A stretch of DNA of 20,450 nucleotides from JBFHKO01 sp041595355 (GCA_041595355.1 JBFHKO010000019.1:1-20450), one strand, 5' to 3'. Shown: positions 1-7,240, numbered from the stretch's first letter. The notes: generated by a model from the sequence alone, not told the origin. Program-made: numbers and translations.

Positions 1-1480
1 GCAGGTGGGTGACAACCAGTACCTGGGTGGAGCTGCCCAGCTGACGCAGCAGTTTGCCGACCACTGCCGCCGTGGGGCCGCTGATACCGACATCCACCTC
101 ATCGAAGATGAGCGTCGGGGTGGCGATGCGCTGGGCGGTAATGACCTGAATGGCCAGACTGATGCGCGACAGCTCGCCTCCGGAGGCCACTTTGCCCAGC
201 GGCATCAGCGGTTGGCCGGGGTTGGTGGAGACCAGAAAATCGACATTGTCCATGCCCAGCGCCGTGGGGGTGGCCGGCTGGCTGTCGTGAACGCGGATCT
301 GCAGTTGCCCCTGGGGCATGCTCAGGCTCTGCATGTGGCAGCTGATCTGCTGGCCCAGCTCCTCGGCATAACGCTGACGACTGGCCGACAACTGGGCACT
401 GGCCTGGAGATAGGCGGCCTTGCGCTCCTGCACGCTGAGCATCAGTTGCTGGATGCGCTCATCGTCGCCGGTCAGGGTCTGCAGCTCGGCACTCAGCTGC
501 CGATGCTGTTCGGCCAGTGCCTGAGGTTTGACATGGTGCTTGCGGGCCAGCTCCATGGCCTTGGAGAGTCGCGCTTCCAGCTCGGCGAAGCGGTCGGGAT
601 CGAGCTCCAGATCCTCCAGGTAGTGGCGCAGCTCATGCTGGCTCTCCTGGATCTGGATCAATGCCTCCTGCAGCATCCTGCTTACCGGTTGCAAACGCTC
701 GTCCAGTTCCAGCAGGCCATCCAGGCGGTGTGTGACGGCATTGAGTTGACTGCTGACCGAGACCTCGTCGTTGTCATACAGGTAATCGAGACAGTAGTGA
801 CAGTCGGCGACGATGGCGCCGCGGTTGGCCAGCCGGCTGTGCTCGGCCTCGATCTCTTCATATTCGCCGGGCTGAAGGGCGAAATCGTCCAGCTCCTGCA
901 CCTGATACTCCAGCAGTTGACAGCGCGACTCCCGCTCCTGTTGATCCTGCTTGAGGCGCGCCAGCTCCGTATGCTGGTTGCGCCACTGCTGGTAGGCGGC
1001 GCGGGTCTCGTCCAGCAGGAACTGGTGGCCGGCATAGGCATCCAGCACGGCCAATTGGTAATCGGGCTTGAGCAGCAGCTGGTGGGCGTGCTGGCCATGG
1101 ATGTTGACCAGCAGCTGGCCCAGCTGTTTCATCAGGGCCAGCGGCACCGGTGTGCCGTTGATGTAGGCGCGGGAGCGCCCCTCGGCGGTGATGACCCGCC
1201 GCAGCAGGCATTCATCGTCGGTTTCCAGCTCCTGGCTGGCGAGCCAGGCACGCCCCTGGGGATGCTGCTCCAGGTTGAAGCGGGCGCAGATCTCGCTGCG
1301 CTCCGCTCCCGGCCGCACCATGGCCGCCTCGGCCCGCTCGCCAAGACAGAGTCCCAGTGCATCGATGGCAATCGACTTGCCGGCCCCGGTTTCCCCCGTG
1401 ATACAGGACATGCCGTCCTGCAGATCCAGCTCGAGGAATTTGACGATAGCAAAATTCTGGATGGTCAGTTGTGTCAGCAT
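1..1480 (-). CDS. recN: DNA repair ATPase RecN (3' end cut by window edge)
   Basis: RecN is an SMC-like ATPase that acts on double-strand breaks in recombinational repair. The reading frame begins at the ATG at 1480 on the minus strand (MLTQLTIQNFAIV) and stays open to base 1, giving 493 codons. The family is usually about 555 residues, so roughly 60 C-terminal residues lie outside the window. Visible motifs are the Walker A GETGAGKS at residues 29-36, a long central coiled-coil region rich in Glu, Gln, Leu and Arg, the ABC signature SGGELSR near bases 167-188, the Walker B region TLIFDEVDVGISG, and the switch motif VTHL at the very edge. The gene follows nadK on the same strand across about 100 bases. 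Two LexA boxes lie 20-65 bases upstream, so SOS control is very likely. The Shine-Dalgarno sequence is weak. Confidence 0.97.
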   Translation of the reverse strand, partial: MLTQLTIQNFAIVKFLELDLQDGMSCITGETGAGKSIAIDALGLCLGERAEAAMVRPGAERSEICARFNLEQHPQGRAWLASQELETDDECLLRRVITAEGRSRAYINGTPVPLALMKQLGQLLVNIHGQHAHQLLLKPDYQLAVLDAYAGHQFLLDETRAAYQQWRNQHTELARLKQDQQERESRCQLLEYQVQELDDFALQPGEYEEIEAEHSRLANRGAIVADCHYCLDYLYDNDEVSVSSQLNAVTHRLDGLLELDERLQPVSRMLQEALIQIQESQHELRHYLEDLELDPDRFAELEARLSKAMELARKHHVKPQALAEQHRQLSAELQTLTGDDERIQQLMLSVQERKAAYLQASAQLSASRQRYAEELGQQISCHMQSLSMPQGQLQIRVHDSQPATPTALGMDNVDFLVSTNPGQPLMPLGKVASGGELSRISLAIQVITAQRIATPTLIFDEVDVGISGPTAAVVGKLLRQLGSSTQVLVVTHL

Positions 1481-1500
1481 GGCGGGCCCCGTCGGCAGAG

Positions 1501-1544
1501 TACTGTGTTTGCGTACAGTATATACTGTGTTTGCATACAGTAAA
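1501..1544 (-). promoter_or_regulatory. recN promoter with two tandem LexA (SOS) boxes
   Basis: Two copies of the SOS palindrome CTG-N10-CAG are seen. Box 1 is TACTGTGTTTGCGTACAGTA at 1501-1520 and box 2 is TACTGTGTTTGCATACAGTA at 1523-1542. They match at 19 of 20 bases and are offset by 22 bp, about two helical turns, so two LexA dimers would sit on the same DNA face. On the minus strand a sigma-70 promoter overlaps them: TTTACT (1544-1539), a 16-bp spacer, then TATACT (1522-1517). Transcription would start about 30 bases upstream of the recN ATG. LexA bound here would block RNA polymerase. E. coli recN is also controlled by multiple LexA sites. Confidence 0.92.
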
Positions 1545-1582
1545 GCCTGACGGCGTCGACCTGGCCCAGTGTGTGAGTCCGC

Positions 1583-2467
1583 TCAGAACAGTGTGCTGCC
1601 CCAGCCCAGTTTGCAGCGCAGGACGTTGAAATAGCTGTGGTCCTTGGGATGCAGCATGCGCAGGCGCTCGGGACTCTTGCGAATGATGATCTCGTCGCCG
1701 GGCTGCACCGCCAGGGTGACATGGCCGTCGCAGCTTATCTGTAACTGATCCTCATGGTTATCCGGTGACACCACCAGTTTTACCTCGCTGTCGGCGTCAA
1801 TGACGATGGGCCGGCAGCTCAGCGTGTGGGGAAACATGGGCACCAGGCTGATGGCATTCAGCCGAGGGCTGAGGATGGGGCCGCCGGCCGAGAGGGCATA
1901 GGCGGTGGAGCCGGTGGGCGTGGCGACGATGATGCCGTCGGCGCGCTGGCTGAACATGAAGACGTCATCGATATGGACGGCGAAGTCAATCATGCGCGCT
2001 ATCTTGCCCGGGTGCAGCACCGCTTCATTGAGCGCGGTGTTGTTGGCCTTGAGTGCCTGATGGCGATAGACCGAGGCCTCCAGCAGAAAGCGGTGCTCTT
2101 CCTGGTATTCGCCGTCCAGGACCCGCAGCAGGGGGGCCTCGTAGTCATCCGGGGACAAGTCGGTCAGGAAGCCCAGATTGCCGCGGTTGACGCCCAGCAC
2201 CGGTACCCCGAAGCGCGCCAATACCCGGGCGGCGCCCAGCATGTTGCCATCGCCACCGACCACCAGCGCCAGATCGGCGCGCTGACCCAGGGCCACCAGA
2301 TCCAGTCCCTCCTCGGCGGGGACCTGCAACTGGGCGGCTACCTGACACTCGACCAAGACCCGGTAGCCCTGGGCGCGCAGCAGATCGTACAACCCCTTGA
2401 GGGTCTGGCTGGCGCCATCATGCTGGGGTTTGCCTATCAAGGCGATGGTATTGAAATGTGTGGGCAT
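1583..2467 (-). CDS. nadK: NAD kinase
   Basis: NadK phosphorylates NAD to NADP in the cytoplasm using ATP and is the only source of NADP in most bacteria. The protein has 294 residues, against 292 in E. coli. It shows the GGDGNMLGAAR nucleotide-binding and catalytic motif, NRGNLGFLTDL, NEAVLHPGK, the PTGSTAYALSAGGPI motif, and the typical C-terminus KLGWGSTLF. I chose the ATG at 2467 (MPTHFNTIALIGKP), which has GAGAG about 5 bases upstream and gives the family length. An in-frame TTG at 2488 would add seven residues but lacks support. It is divergent from grpE and lies upstream of recN on the same strand, the same nadK-recN pairing as in E. coli. Confidence 0.97.
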   Translation of the reverse strand: MPTHFNTIALIGKPQHDGASQTLKGLYDLLRAQGYRVLVECQVAAQLQVPAEEGLDLVALGQRADLALVVGGDGNMLGAARVLARFGVPVLGVNRGNLGFLTDLSPDDYEAPLLRVLDGEYQEEHRFLLEASVYRHQALKANNTALNEAVLHPGKIARMIDFAVHIDDVFMFSQRADGIIVATPTGSTAYALSAGGPILSPRLNAISLVPMFPHTLSCRPIVIDADSEVKLVVSPDNHEDQLQISCDGHVTLAVQPGDEIIIRKSPERLRMLHPKDHSYFNVLRCKLGWGSTLF

Positions 2468-2496
2468 TATGGCTCTCAGGCGTGGCAATTGCTCTC

Positions 2497-2502
2497 AGTA
2501 TA
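2497..2502 (-). promoter_or_regulatory. Possible -10 box of nadK promoter
   Basis: On the minus strand TATACT (2502-2497) matches the sigma-70 -10 consensus at 5 of 6 positions and lies 30 bases upstream of the chosen nadK start. No convincing -35 box is found 16-18 bp upstream. The start codon and Shine-Dalgarno sequence would lie within a leader of about 23 bases. Confidence 0.35.
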
Positions 2503-2583
2503 CCGGCATTCATGGGCGCTGAGCGACCACGGCGCAAGGGGCGGCTGCGGCTAACGGCCCGGTGAGAGAAATCGCATCTGCCA

Positions 2584-2612
2584 CTTGAAAGCCGGATCGA
2601 CGCCCCCATAAT
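2584..2612 (+). promoter_or_regulatory. Sigma-32 heat-shock promoter of grpE
   Basis: CTTGAAA (2584-2590), a 13-bp spacer and CCCCATAAT (2604-2612) match the RpoH consensus CTTGAAA-N(11-16)-CCCCAT. The -10 element lies about 35 bases upstream of the grpE ATG, so the leader would be short and contain the AGGTGGAG ribosome-binding site. Heat-shock control of grpE is well established in gammaproteobacteria. Confidence 0.9.
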
Positions 2613-2646
2613 ATGCGGCACAGCGAAAATGCCAGGTGGAGATGTC

Positions 2647-3249
2647 ATGAACAATCAAGAGCAACCAATCGAACAGAGCGCGGACGAAGCCCCAGAAACT
2701 CAGGCGTCGAGCAGCGAAACCCAGCACGAGCAGATGCCCTTGGTGACTGATGAGGCACAGATTGCCGAGTTGGAAGGCAAACTGGAGCAGGCTCAGGCCG
2801 CTGCCGCCGAAGAAAAGGATCGTGCCATCCGCGCCGTTGCCGAAATGGAAAATCTGCGGCGCCGGGCGGCACAGGATGTGGAAAAAGCCCACAAGTTCGC
2901 GCTGGAGAAGTTTGCCGGTGAATTGTTACCGGTGATCGACAATCTCGAGCGGGCCCTGGAGCTGGCCGACAAGGAGGACGAGGCCATCAAGCCCATGCTG
3001 GAAGGCATCGAGCTGACCTTGCGCTCCATGTTGAGCACGGTGGCAAAGTTCGGCGTGGTGGCCATCGATCCCCAGGGCGAGACGTTCGACCCCAACCGGC
3101 ATCAGGCAATGAGCCTGGTGGAAAACGCCGAGTTGCCGGCCAACAGCGTGCTGGCCGTGATGCAAAAGGGCTATGAGCTGAATGGCCGCGTCATCCGGCC
3201 CGCCATGGTCATGGTGACCAAGGCGCCCAGCGCGCCCGCGTCGGCGTAA
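2647..3249 (+). CDS. grpE: Nucleotide exchange factor GrpE
   Basis: GrpE is a dimeric cytoplasmic co-chaperone that releases ADP from DnaK and so drives the DnaK-DnaJ folding cycle. The protein has 200 residues, against 197 in E. coli. It starts MNNQEQPIEQ and has a low-complexity acidic N-terminus, then a long helical coiled-coil stretch (about residues 35-90, with ENLRRRAAQDVEKAHKFALEK-type sequence). The C-terminal beta domain carries the family signature around GETFDPNRHQAMS and VMQKGYELNGRVIRPAMVMV. I chose the ATG at 2647 because AGGTGGAG (2634-2641) sits just upstream. An in-frame upstream start would add six residues with no Shine-Dalgarno support. It has its own sigma-32 promoter and its own terminator, so it is separable from dnaK downstream. 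Confidence 0.97.
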   Translation: MNNQEQPIEQSADEAPETQASSSETQHEQMPLVTDEAQIAELEGKLEQAQAAAAEEKDRAIRAVAEMENLRRRAAQDVEKAHKFALEKFAGELLPVIDNLERALELADKEDEAIKPMLEGIELTLRSMLSTVAKFGVVAIDPQGETFDPNRHQAMSLVENAELPANSVLAVMQKGYELNGRVIRPAMVMVTKAPSAPASA

Positions 3250-3253
3250 CGGG

Positions 3254-3282
3254 AGCCGCACCCCTCAGCGGCGGCTTTTTTT
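3254..3282 (+). terminator. Rho-independent terminator after grpE
   Basis: AGCCGC (3254-3259) pairs perfectly with GCGGCT (3271-3276) across an 11-base loop and is followed by an uninterrupted T-run to 3282. It begins 5 bases after the grpE stop, so grpE forms a transcript largely separate from dnaK. Confidence 0.85.
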
Positions 3283-3292
3283 CGGCGCAGCC

Positions 3293-3320
3293 CTTGAAGC
3301 GGTGCGCGCCGACCCCATAT
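3293..3320 (+). promoter_or_regulatory. Upstream sigma-32 promoter of dnaK (P1)
   Basis: CTTGAAG (3293-3299), a 13-bp spacer and CCCCATAT (3313-3320). The -35 element differs from consensus at one base, and the -10 element fits CCCCATNT fully. It starts 11 bases after the T-run of the grpE terminator. A start near 3328 would give a dnaK leader of about 115 bases. Confidence 0.75.
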
Positions 3321-3377
3321 TGAATTCAGCATTGCAGACAACCTCTGATGGCGGATCGATAACGGCGGCCTGGTGGG

Positions 3378-3404
3378 CTTGAAATCCCCGCGCCGGATCC
3401 CCAT
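3378..3404 (+). promoter_or_regulatory. Downstream sigma-32 promoter of dnaK (P2)
   Basis: CTTGAAA (3378-3384), a 14-bp spacer and CCCCAT (3399-3404) match the RpoH consensus. The -10 element is 37 bases upstream of the dnaK ATG, giving a short leader that contains the GGAG ribosome-binding site at 3431-3434. Confidence 0.88.
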
Positions 3405-3441
3405 CCATCAAGTATCAGAATAAGCGTTTCGGAGATCTAAA

Positions 3442-5370
3442 ATGGGCAGAATCATCGGTATCGACCTGGGCACCACCAACTCTTGCGTTGCCATCCTGGA
3501 TGGCGATCATGCACGCGTGATTGAAAACGCGGAAGGGGATCGGACTACACCGTCCATCATTGCCTATTCGGATGAAGGCGAGATCCTGGTGGGGCAACCG
3601 GCCAAGCGTCAGGCGGTGACCAATCCGAAGAACACCCTGTATGCGATCAAGCGCCTGATCGGTCGCCGTTACGAGGACGAGGAAGTCCAGCGTGACATCA
3701 AGATCATGCCGTTTGACATAGTGCGAGCCGACAACGGCGATGCCTGGGTCGAAGTCAAGAGCCGCAAGATGGCGCCGCCGCAGATCTCCGCCGAAGTGCT
3801 GAAAAAGATGAAGAAGACCGCCGAGGACTTCCTGGGTGAAGCGGTGACCGAGGCGGTCATCACGGTGCCGGCCTATTTCAATGATGCTCAGCGTCAGGCC
3901 ACCAAGGATGCCGGCCGTATCGCCGGTCTGGAAGTGAAGCGCATCATCAACGAGCCGACGGCGGCGGCCTTTGCCTACGGTGTCAACAAGGTCAAGGGTG
4001 AGCGCAAGATCGCCGTCTATGACCTGGGTGGCGGTACCTTCGATATCTCCATCATCGAAATCGACGAGATGGAAGGCGAGAAGACCTTCGAGGTGTTGGC
4101 CACCAACGGTGACACCCACCTGGGGGGTGAAGACTTCGACAACCGCGTCATCAATTACCTGGTGGCCGAGTTCAAGCGCGAGCAGGGCATCGACCTGCAT
4201 CATGACATGCTGGCCCTGCAGCGTCTGAAGGACGCAGCCGAGAAAGCCAAGATTGAGCTCTCCTCTGCCCAGCAGACCGAAGTCAACCTGCCCTACATCA
4301 CTGCCGATGCGACCGGTCCCAAGCACATGAACATCAAGCTGACCCGTGCCAAGCTGGAGTCCCTGGTCGAGGAGCTGGTGAGAAAGTCTGTCGAGCCGCT
4401 GCGTATCGCCCTGCGTGACGCCGGCCTGTCGGTCAGTGACATCGACGATGTCATCCTGGTCGGTGGCCAGACCCGCATGCCGATGGTGCAGAAGGTGGTG
4501 ACCGATTTCTTCGGCAAGGAGCCGCGCAAGGACGTCAACCCGGACGAAGCCGTTGCCATGGGCGCCGCCATTCAGGGGGCGGTACTGGCCGGTGAGAAGC
4601 ACGACGTACTGCTGCTGGACGTCATTCCGTTGTCTCTGGGTATCGAGACCATGGGCAGCGTCATGACCACCCTGATCGAGAAGAACACCACCATCCCGAC
4701 CAAGAAGTCCCAGATCTTCTCCACGGCCGAGGATAACCAGTCTGCGGTGACCATCCATGTGCTGCAGGGTGAGCGCAAGCGCGCCACCGACAACAAGTCC
4801 TTGGGGCAGTTCAACCTGGAAGGCATTCGTCCGGCCTCCCGCGGCCTGCCGCAGATCGAAGTGACCTTCGATATCGATGCCGACGGCATACTGCATGTCT
4901 CTGCCAAGGACAAGGATACCGGCAAGGAGCAGAAGATCACCATCCAGGCCTCTTCCGGTCTCTCCGATGACGAGATCCAGCGCATGGTGAGCGAAGCCGA
5001 GGCCCATGCCGCCGAGGACAAGAAGTTCGAGGAAGTGGTGCAGGCCCGCAACCATGCCGATGCCCTGGTGCACGCCACCCGCAAGCAGCTCACCGAAGCC
5101 GGTGATGCCCTGCCGGCCGATGACAAGCAGGCCATCGAAGACGCCATCAAGGCGCTGGAAGATGCGGTCAAGGGTGAAGACAAGGCGGCCATCGAAGCCA
5201 AGCAGCAGGCCCTGATGACGGCGTCCCAGAAGTTGCTGGAAATTGCCCAGCAGCAGGCCCAGGCACATGCCCATCAGGCTGAGCAGGGCGGTAGCGCCAG
5301 CGGCGCCAACAAGGCCCAAGATGATGTGGTCGATGCCGAATTCGAAGAAGTGAAAGACGACAAGAAGTGA
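3442..5370 (+). CDS. dnaK: Molecular chaperone DnaK (Hsp70)
   Basis: DnaK is the cytoplasmic Hsp70. It binds exposed hydrophobic peptides in an ATP-controlled cycle with DnaJ and GrpE, and in Enterobacteria it also restrains sigma-32. The protein has 642 residues, against 638 in E. coli. The ATPase domain starts IIGIDLGTTNSCVAILDG and contains the phosphate loop DLGGGTFDIS, with the autophosphorylated Thr at residue 199. The linker and substrate domain include VLLLDVIPLSLGIETMG. The helical lid follows, ending in a Gln/Ala-rich tail and DAEFEEVKDDKK. The ATG at 3442 follows GGAG by 7 bases. Two sigma-32 promoters precede it. dnaJ lies 84 bases downstream on the same strand, forming the usual dnaKJ operon with a strong hairpin in between. 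Confidence 0.99.
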   Translation: MGRIIGIDLGTTNSCVAILDGDHARVIENAEGDRTTPSIIAYSDEGEILVGQPAKRQAVTNPKNTLYAIKRLIGRRYEDEEVQRDIKIMPFDIVRADNGDAWVEVKSRKMAPPQISAEVLKKMKKTAEDFLGEAVTEAVITVPAYFNDAQRQATKDAGRIAGLEVKRIINEPTAAAFAYGVNKVKGERKIAVYDLGGGTFDISIIEIDEMEGEKTFEVLATNGDTHLGGEDFDNRVINYLVAEFKREQGIDLHHDMLALQRLKDAAEKAKIELSSAQQTEVNLPYITADATGPKHMNIKLTRAKLESLVEELVRKSVEPLRIALRDAGLSVSDIDDVILVGGQTRMPMVQKVVTDFFGKEPRKDVNPDEAVAMGAAIQGAVLAGEKHDVLLLDVIPLSLGIETMGSVMTTLIEKNTTIPTKKSQIFSTAEDNQSAVTIHVLQGERKRATDNKSLGQFNLEGIRPASRGLPQIEVTFDIDADGILHVSAKDKDTGKEQKITIQASSGLSDDEIQRMVSEAEAHAAEDKKFEEVVQARNHADALVHATRKQLTEAGDALPADDKQAIEDAIKALEDAVKGEDKAAIEAKQQALMTASQKLLEIAQQQAQAHAHQAEQGGSASGANKAQDDVVDAEFEEVKDDKK

Positions 5371-5395
5371 TCGTTGCCGGAGTTCGGTAGCTGAT

Positions 5396-5421
5396 ACGGG
5401 CGTTGGGCAACCAACGCCCGT
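5396..5421 (+). other. Perfect hairpin with GCAA tetraloop between dnaK and dnaJ
   Basis: ACGGGCGTTGG (5396-5406) pairs without mismatch with CCAACGCCCGT (5411-5421). The loop is GCAA, a GNRA tetraloop. The 3' side is CTGTATATC, not a T-run, so it does not look like a standard terminator. It may protect the 3' end of dnaK mRNA, mark a processing site, or lower dnaJ expression relative to dnaK. Confidence 0.75.
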
Positions 5422-5454
5422 CTGTATATCCATCAGGCAGAGATTAGGAACAGC

Positions 5455-6585
5455 ATGTCAAAGCGCGATTTTTACGAAATTCTGGGGCTCGAGCGTACCG
5501 CCGACGAACGCGAAATCAAGAAAGCGTACAAGCGGTTGGCCATGAAATACCATCCGGATCGCAATCGGGACAATCCAGAGTCGATAGAGCATTTCAAGGA
5601 GGCCAAGGAGGCCTACGAGATCCTGAGCGATCCCCAGAAGCGGGCGGCCTACGACAAGTTTGGCCATGCCGGTGTGGATCCCAATCAGGCGGGAGCGGGG
5701 GGCTTTGGCCAGGGCGCTGATTTCGGTGACATCTTCGGGGATGTGTTCGGGGATATCTTCGGAGGCGGTCGTCGCACCCAGCGGGCGGCCCGCGGTGCCG
5801 ATCTGCGCTACAACCTGGAGCTGTCGCTGGAAGAGGCGGTCCGCGGTATCACCAAGGAGATCCGGGTACCGACGCTGGTCAACTGCGACGAGTGCCATGG
5901 CTCGGGGGCACGTGCCGGCAGCTCGGCCCAGACCTGCTCGACCTGTCATGGTTCGGGCCAGGTACAGATGCGCCAGGGTTTCTTTGCCGTCTCCCAGGCC
6001 TGTCCTACCTGTCATGGCAAGGGCAAGGTGATCCGCGATCCCTGCCATAAATGCCACGGCGAGGGGCGGGTACAGAAGACCAAGACCCTGTCGGTCAAGA
6101 TCCCGGCCGGAGTGGATACCGGTGATCGCATTCGTCTGGCCGGTGAAGGTGAAGCCGGCGAGCTCGGTGCGCCAGCGGGCGACCTCTATGTCCAGGTGCA
6201 CGTCAAGGAGCACGCCATCTTCGTCCGCGATGGCAACAACCTCTACTGCGAGGTGCCCATCAGTTTCACCACCGCGGCGCTCGGTGGCGAGGTGGCCGTG
6301 CCGACCCTGGAAGGACGGGTGAATCTGAAGATCCTGCCCGAGACCCAGACCGGACGCATGTTCCGCATGCGCGGCAAGGGGGTGCGCTCGCTGCGCTCCG
6401 GTGTCGAGGGCGATCTGATCTGCAAGGCGGTGGTGGAAACCCCGGTCAATCTGAATGAACAGCAGCGCGAGCTGCTGCGCCAGCTGGACGAGTCCCTTAA
6501 TGGGGCCGCAACCAAGGTGCACAAGCCCAAGGCCGACGGGTTCTTCGAGGGGGTCCGGCGTTTTTTCGACGACTTGACCAGCTGA
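5455..6585 (+). CDS. dnaJ: Co-chaperone DnaJ (Hsp40, type I)
   Basis: DnaJ delivers unfolded clients to DnaK and triggers its ATP hydrolysis. The protein has 376 residues, the same length as E. coli. The J domain (1-70) carries HPD at 33-35. A Gly/Phe-rich linker follows (about 75-108, FGDIFGDVFGDIFGGG). The zinc domain has all four CxxCxGxG motifs, with cysteines at 144/147, 161/164, 183/186 and 197/200. The C-terminal substrate-binding beta domains complete the protein. The ATG at 5455 follows AGGA by about 5 bases. There is no promoter-like sequence in the short gap, so it is probably transcribed from the dnaK promoters. Confidence 0.98.
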   Translation: MSKRDFYEILGLERTADEREIKKAYKRLAMKYHPDRNRDNPESIEHFKEAKEAYEILSDPQKRAAYDKFGHAGVDPNQAGAGGFGQGADFGDIFGDVFGDIFGGGRRTQRAARGADLRYNLELSLEEAVRGITKEIRVPTLVNCDECHGSGARAGSSAQTCSTCHGSGQVQMRQGFFAVSQACPTCHGKGKVIRDPCHKCHGEGRVQKTKTLSVKIPAGVDTGDRIRLAGEGEAGELGAPAGDLYVQVHVKEHAIFVRDGNNLYCEVPISFTTAALGGEVAVPTLEGRVNLKILPETQTGRMFRMRGKGVRSLRSGVEGDLICKAVVETPVNLNEQQRELLRQLDESLNGAATKVHKPKADGFFEGVRRFFDDLTS

Positions 6586-6597
6586 CCCCGCGTGGGG

Positions 6598-6619
6598 GCC
6601 CTGGGGGCGACCCCGGGGC
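6598..6619 (+). terminator. GC-rich hairpin after dnaJ, possible terminator
   Basis: GCCCTGGGG (6598-6606) pairs with CCCCGGGGC (6611-6619), with one G-U wobble and a GCGA (GNRA) loop. It begins 12 bases after the dnaJ stop, where a terminator is expected, but the 3' sequence AGTTTGAGG is only weakly T-rich. Termination may be inefficient or the hairpin may protect the 3' end. Confidence 0.5.
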
Positions 6620-6681
6620 AGTTTGAGGATGCGCTGTCCGCACATTCATATTAGAATGCCACCCAACAGCGACAATACTGT

Positions 6682-6712
6682 CTACTCGGGCAAGGCTCGG
6701 GTAGGCTTTTTT
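6682..6712 (+). terminator. Terminator in the greA leader (GraL-like)
   Basis: CTACTCGGGC (6682-6691) pairs with GCTCGGGTAG (6695-6704) with two wobble pairs, then GC and a T-run (6707-6712) that continues as ATTTTAAAA. It lies about 36 bases upstream of the greA start. In E. coli the greA leader ends many transcripts at such a hairpin, giving the small RNA GraL. A possible -10 box TAGAAT (6652-6657) lies upstream but lacks a well-spaced -35. The hairpin could also end dnaJ read-through. Confidence 0.75.
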
Positions 6713-6747
6713 ATTTTAAAACAATCGATTAGGTTTAGGTTTACGCT

Positions 6748-7224
6748 ATGAATCAGACCCCGATGACCGTTCGCGGCGCGGAGAAACTGCGCGAGGAACT
6801 GGAGCATCTGAAGACGGTGAGACGTCCTGAGATCATTGAGGCCATTGCCGATGCCCGGGAACATGGTGATCTGAAGGAGAACGCGGAATATCACGCGGCA
6901 CGCGAGCAACAGAGTTTCTGTGAGGGGCGTATTCAGGAGATAGAGGCCAAGCTGTCCACCGCCCGCATCATCGACGTGACCAAGTTGCCCCAGCAGGGGC
7001 GGGTGGTATTTGGCGCCACCGTCACCGTACTCAAAAGCGATACCGAAGAGGAGATGACCTACCGTATCGTCGGTGACGACGAAGCGGATATCAGGCAGCA
7101 TCTCATCTCCATCAACTCGCCCATCGCCCGCGGCTTCATCGGCAAGGAAGTGGATGATGTCGCCGTCATCACGACGCCGTCCGGGGTCGTGGAATATGAA
7201 ATTCTCGAGGTTCAGTACCTGTAA
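6748..7224 (+). CDS. greA: Transcription elongation factor GreA
   Basis: GreA enters the secondary channel of backtracked RNA polymerase and stimulates cleavage of the RNA 3' end. The protein has 158 residues, the same as E. coli. It begins MNQTPMTVRGAEKLREELE and has an N-terminal coiled-coil hairpin whose tip EHGDLKENAEYH carries the catalytic acidic residues Asp41 and Glu44. The C-terminal FKBP-like domain shows NSPIARGFIGKEVDDV. The ATG at 6748 aligns with the E. coli start. The ribosome-binding site is weak (TAGGTTTAGG). A second in-frame ATG at codon 6 is less likely. A leader terminator precedes the gene, and yhbY converges on it downstream. Confidence 0.97.
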   Translation: MNQTPMTVRGAEKLREELEHLKTVRRPEIIEAIADAREHGDLKENAEYHAAREQQSFCEGRIQEIEAKLSTARIIDVTKLPQQGRVVFGATVTVLKSDTEEEMTYRIVGDDEADIRQHLISINSPIARGFIGKEVDDVAVITTPSGVVEYEILEVQYL

Positions 7225-7240
7225 CCCGGCGCCGAACACG

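Noticed and set aside
5..1543. A 512-codon plus-strand open frame opposite recN
   Set aside because: It mirrors the recN coding frame, has no recognisable domain or ribosome-binding site, and runs through the SOS boxes.
2472..2498. Direct repeat GCTCTCAG at 2472-2479 and 2491-2498 upstream of nadK
   Set aside because: The repeat is short, and one copy coincides with the ribosome-binding site region. Two 8-base matches are not enough to propose an operator.
3415..5433. A 672-codon open frame on the minus strand opposite dnaK
   Set aside because: dnaK on the plus strand is certain. GC-rich codon use removes stops on the opposite strand. Antisense dnaK frames are a known source of false protein families (the spurious NAD-GDH family).
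5458..6645. A 395-codon minus-strand open frame opposite dnaJ
   Set aside because: It is a shadow of dnaJ, with His/Leu/Gly-rich composition typical of antisense GC-rich genes.
6652..6657. TAGAAT as a -10 box for greA
   Set aside because: The only -35-like hexamer upstream (TTTGAG at 6622-6627) is 24 bp away, too far. It is noted in the leader entry but not listed as a promoter.
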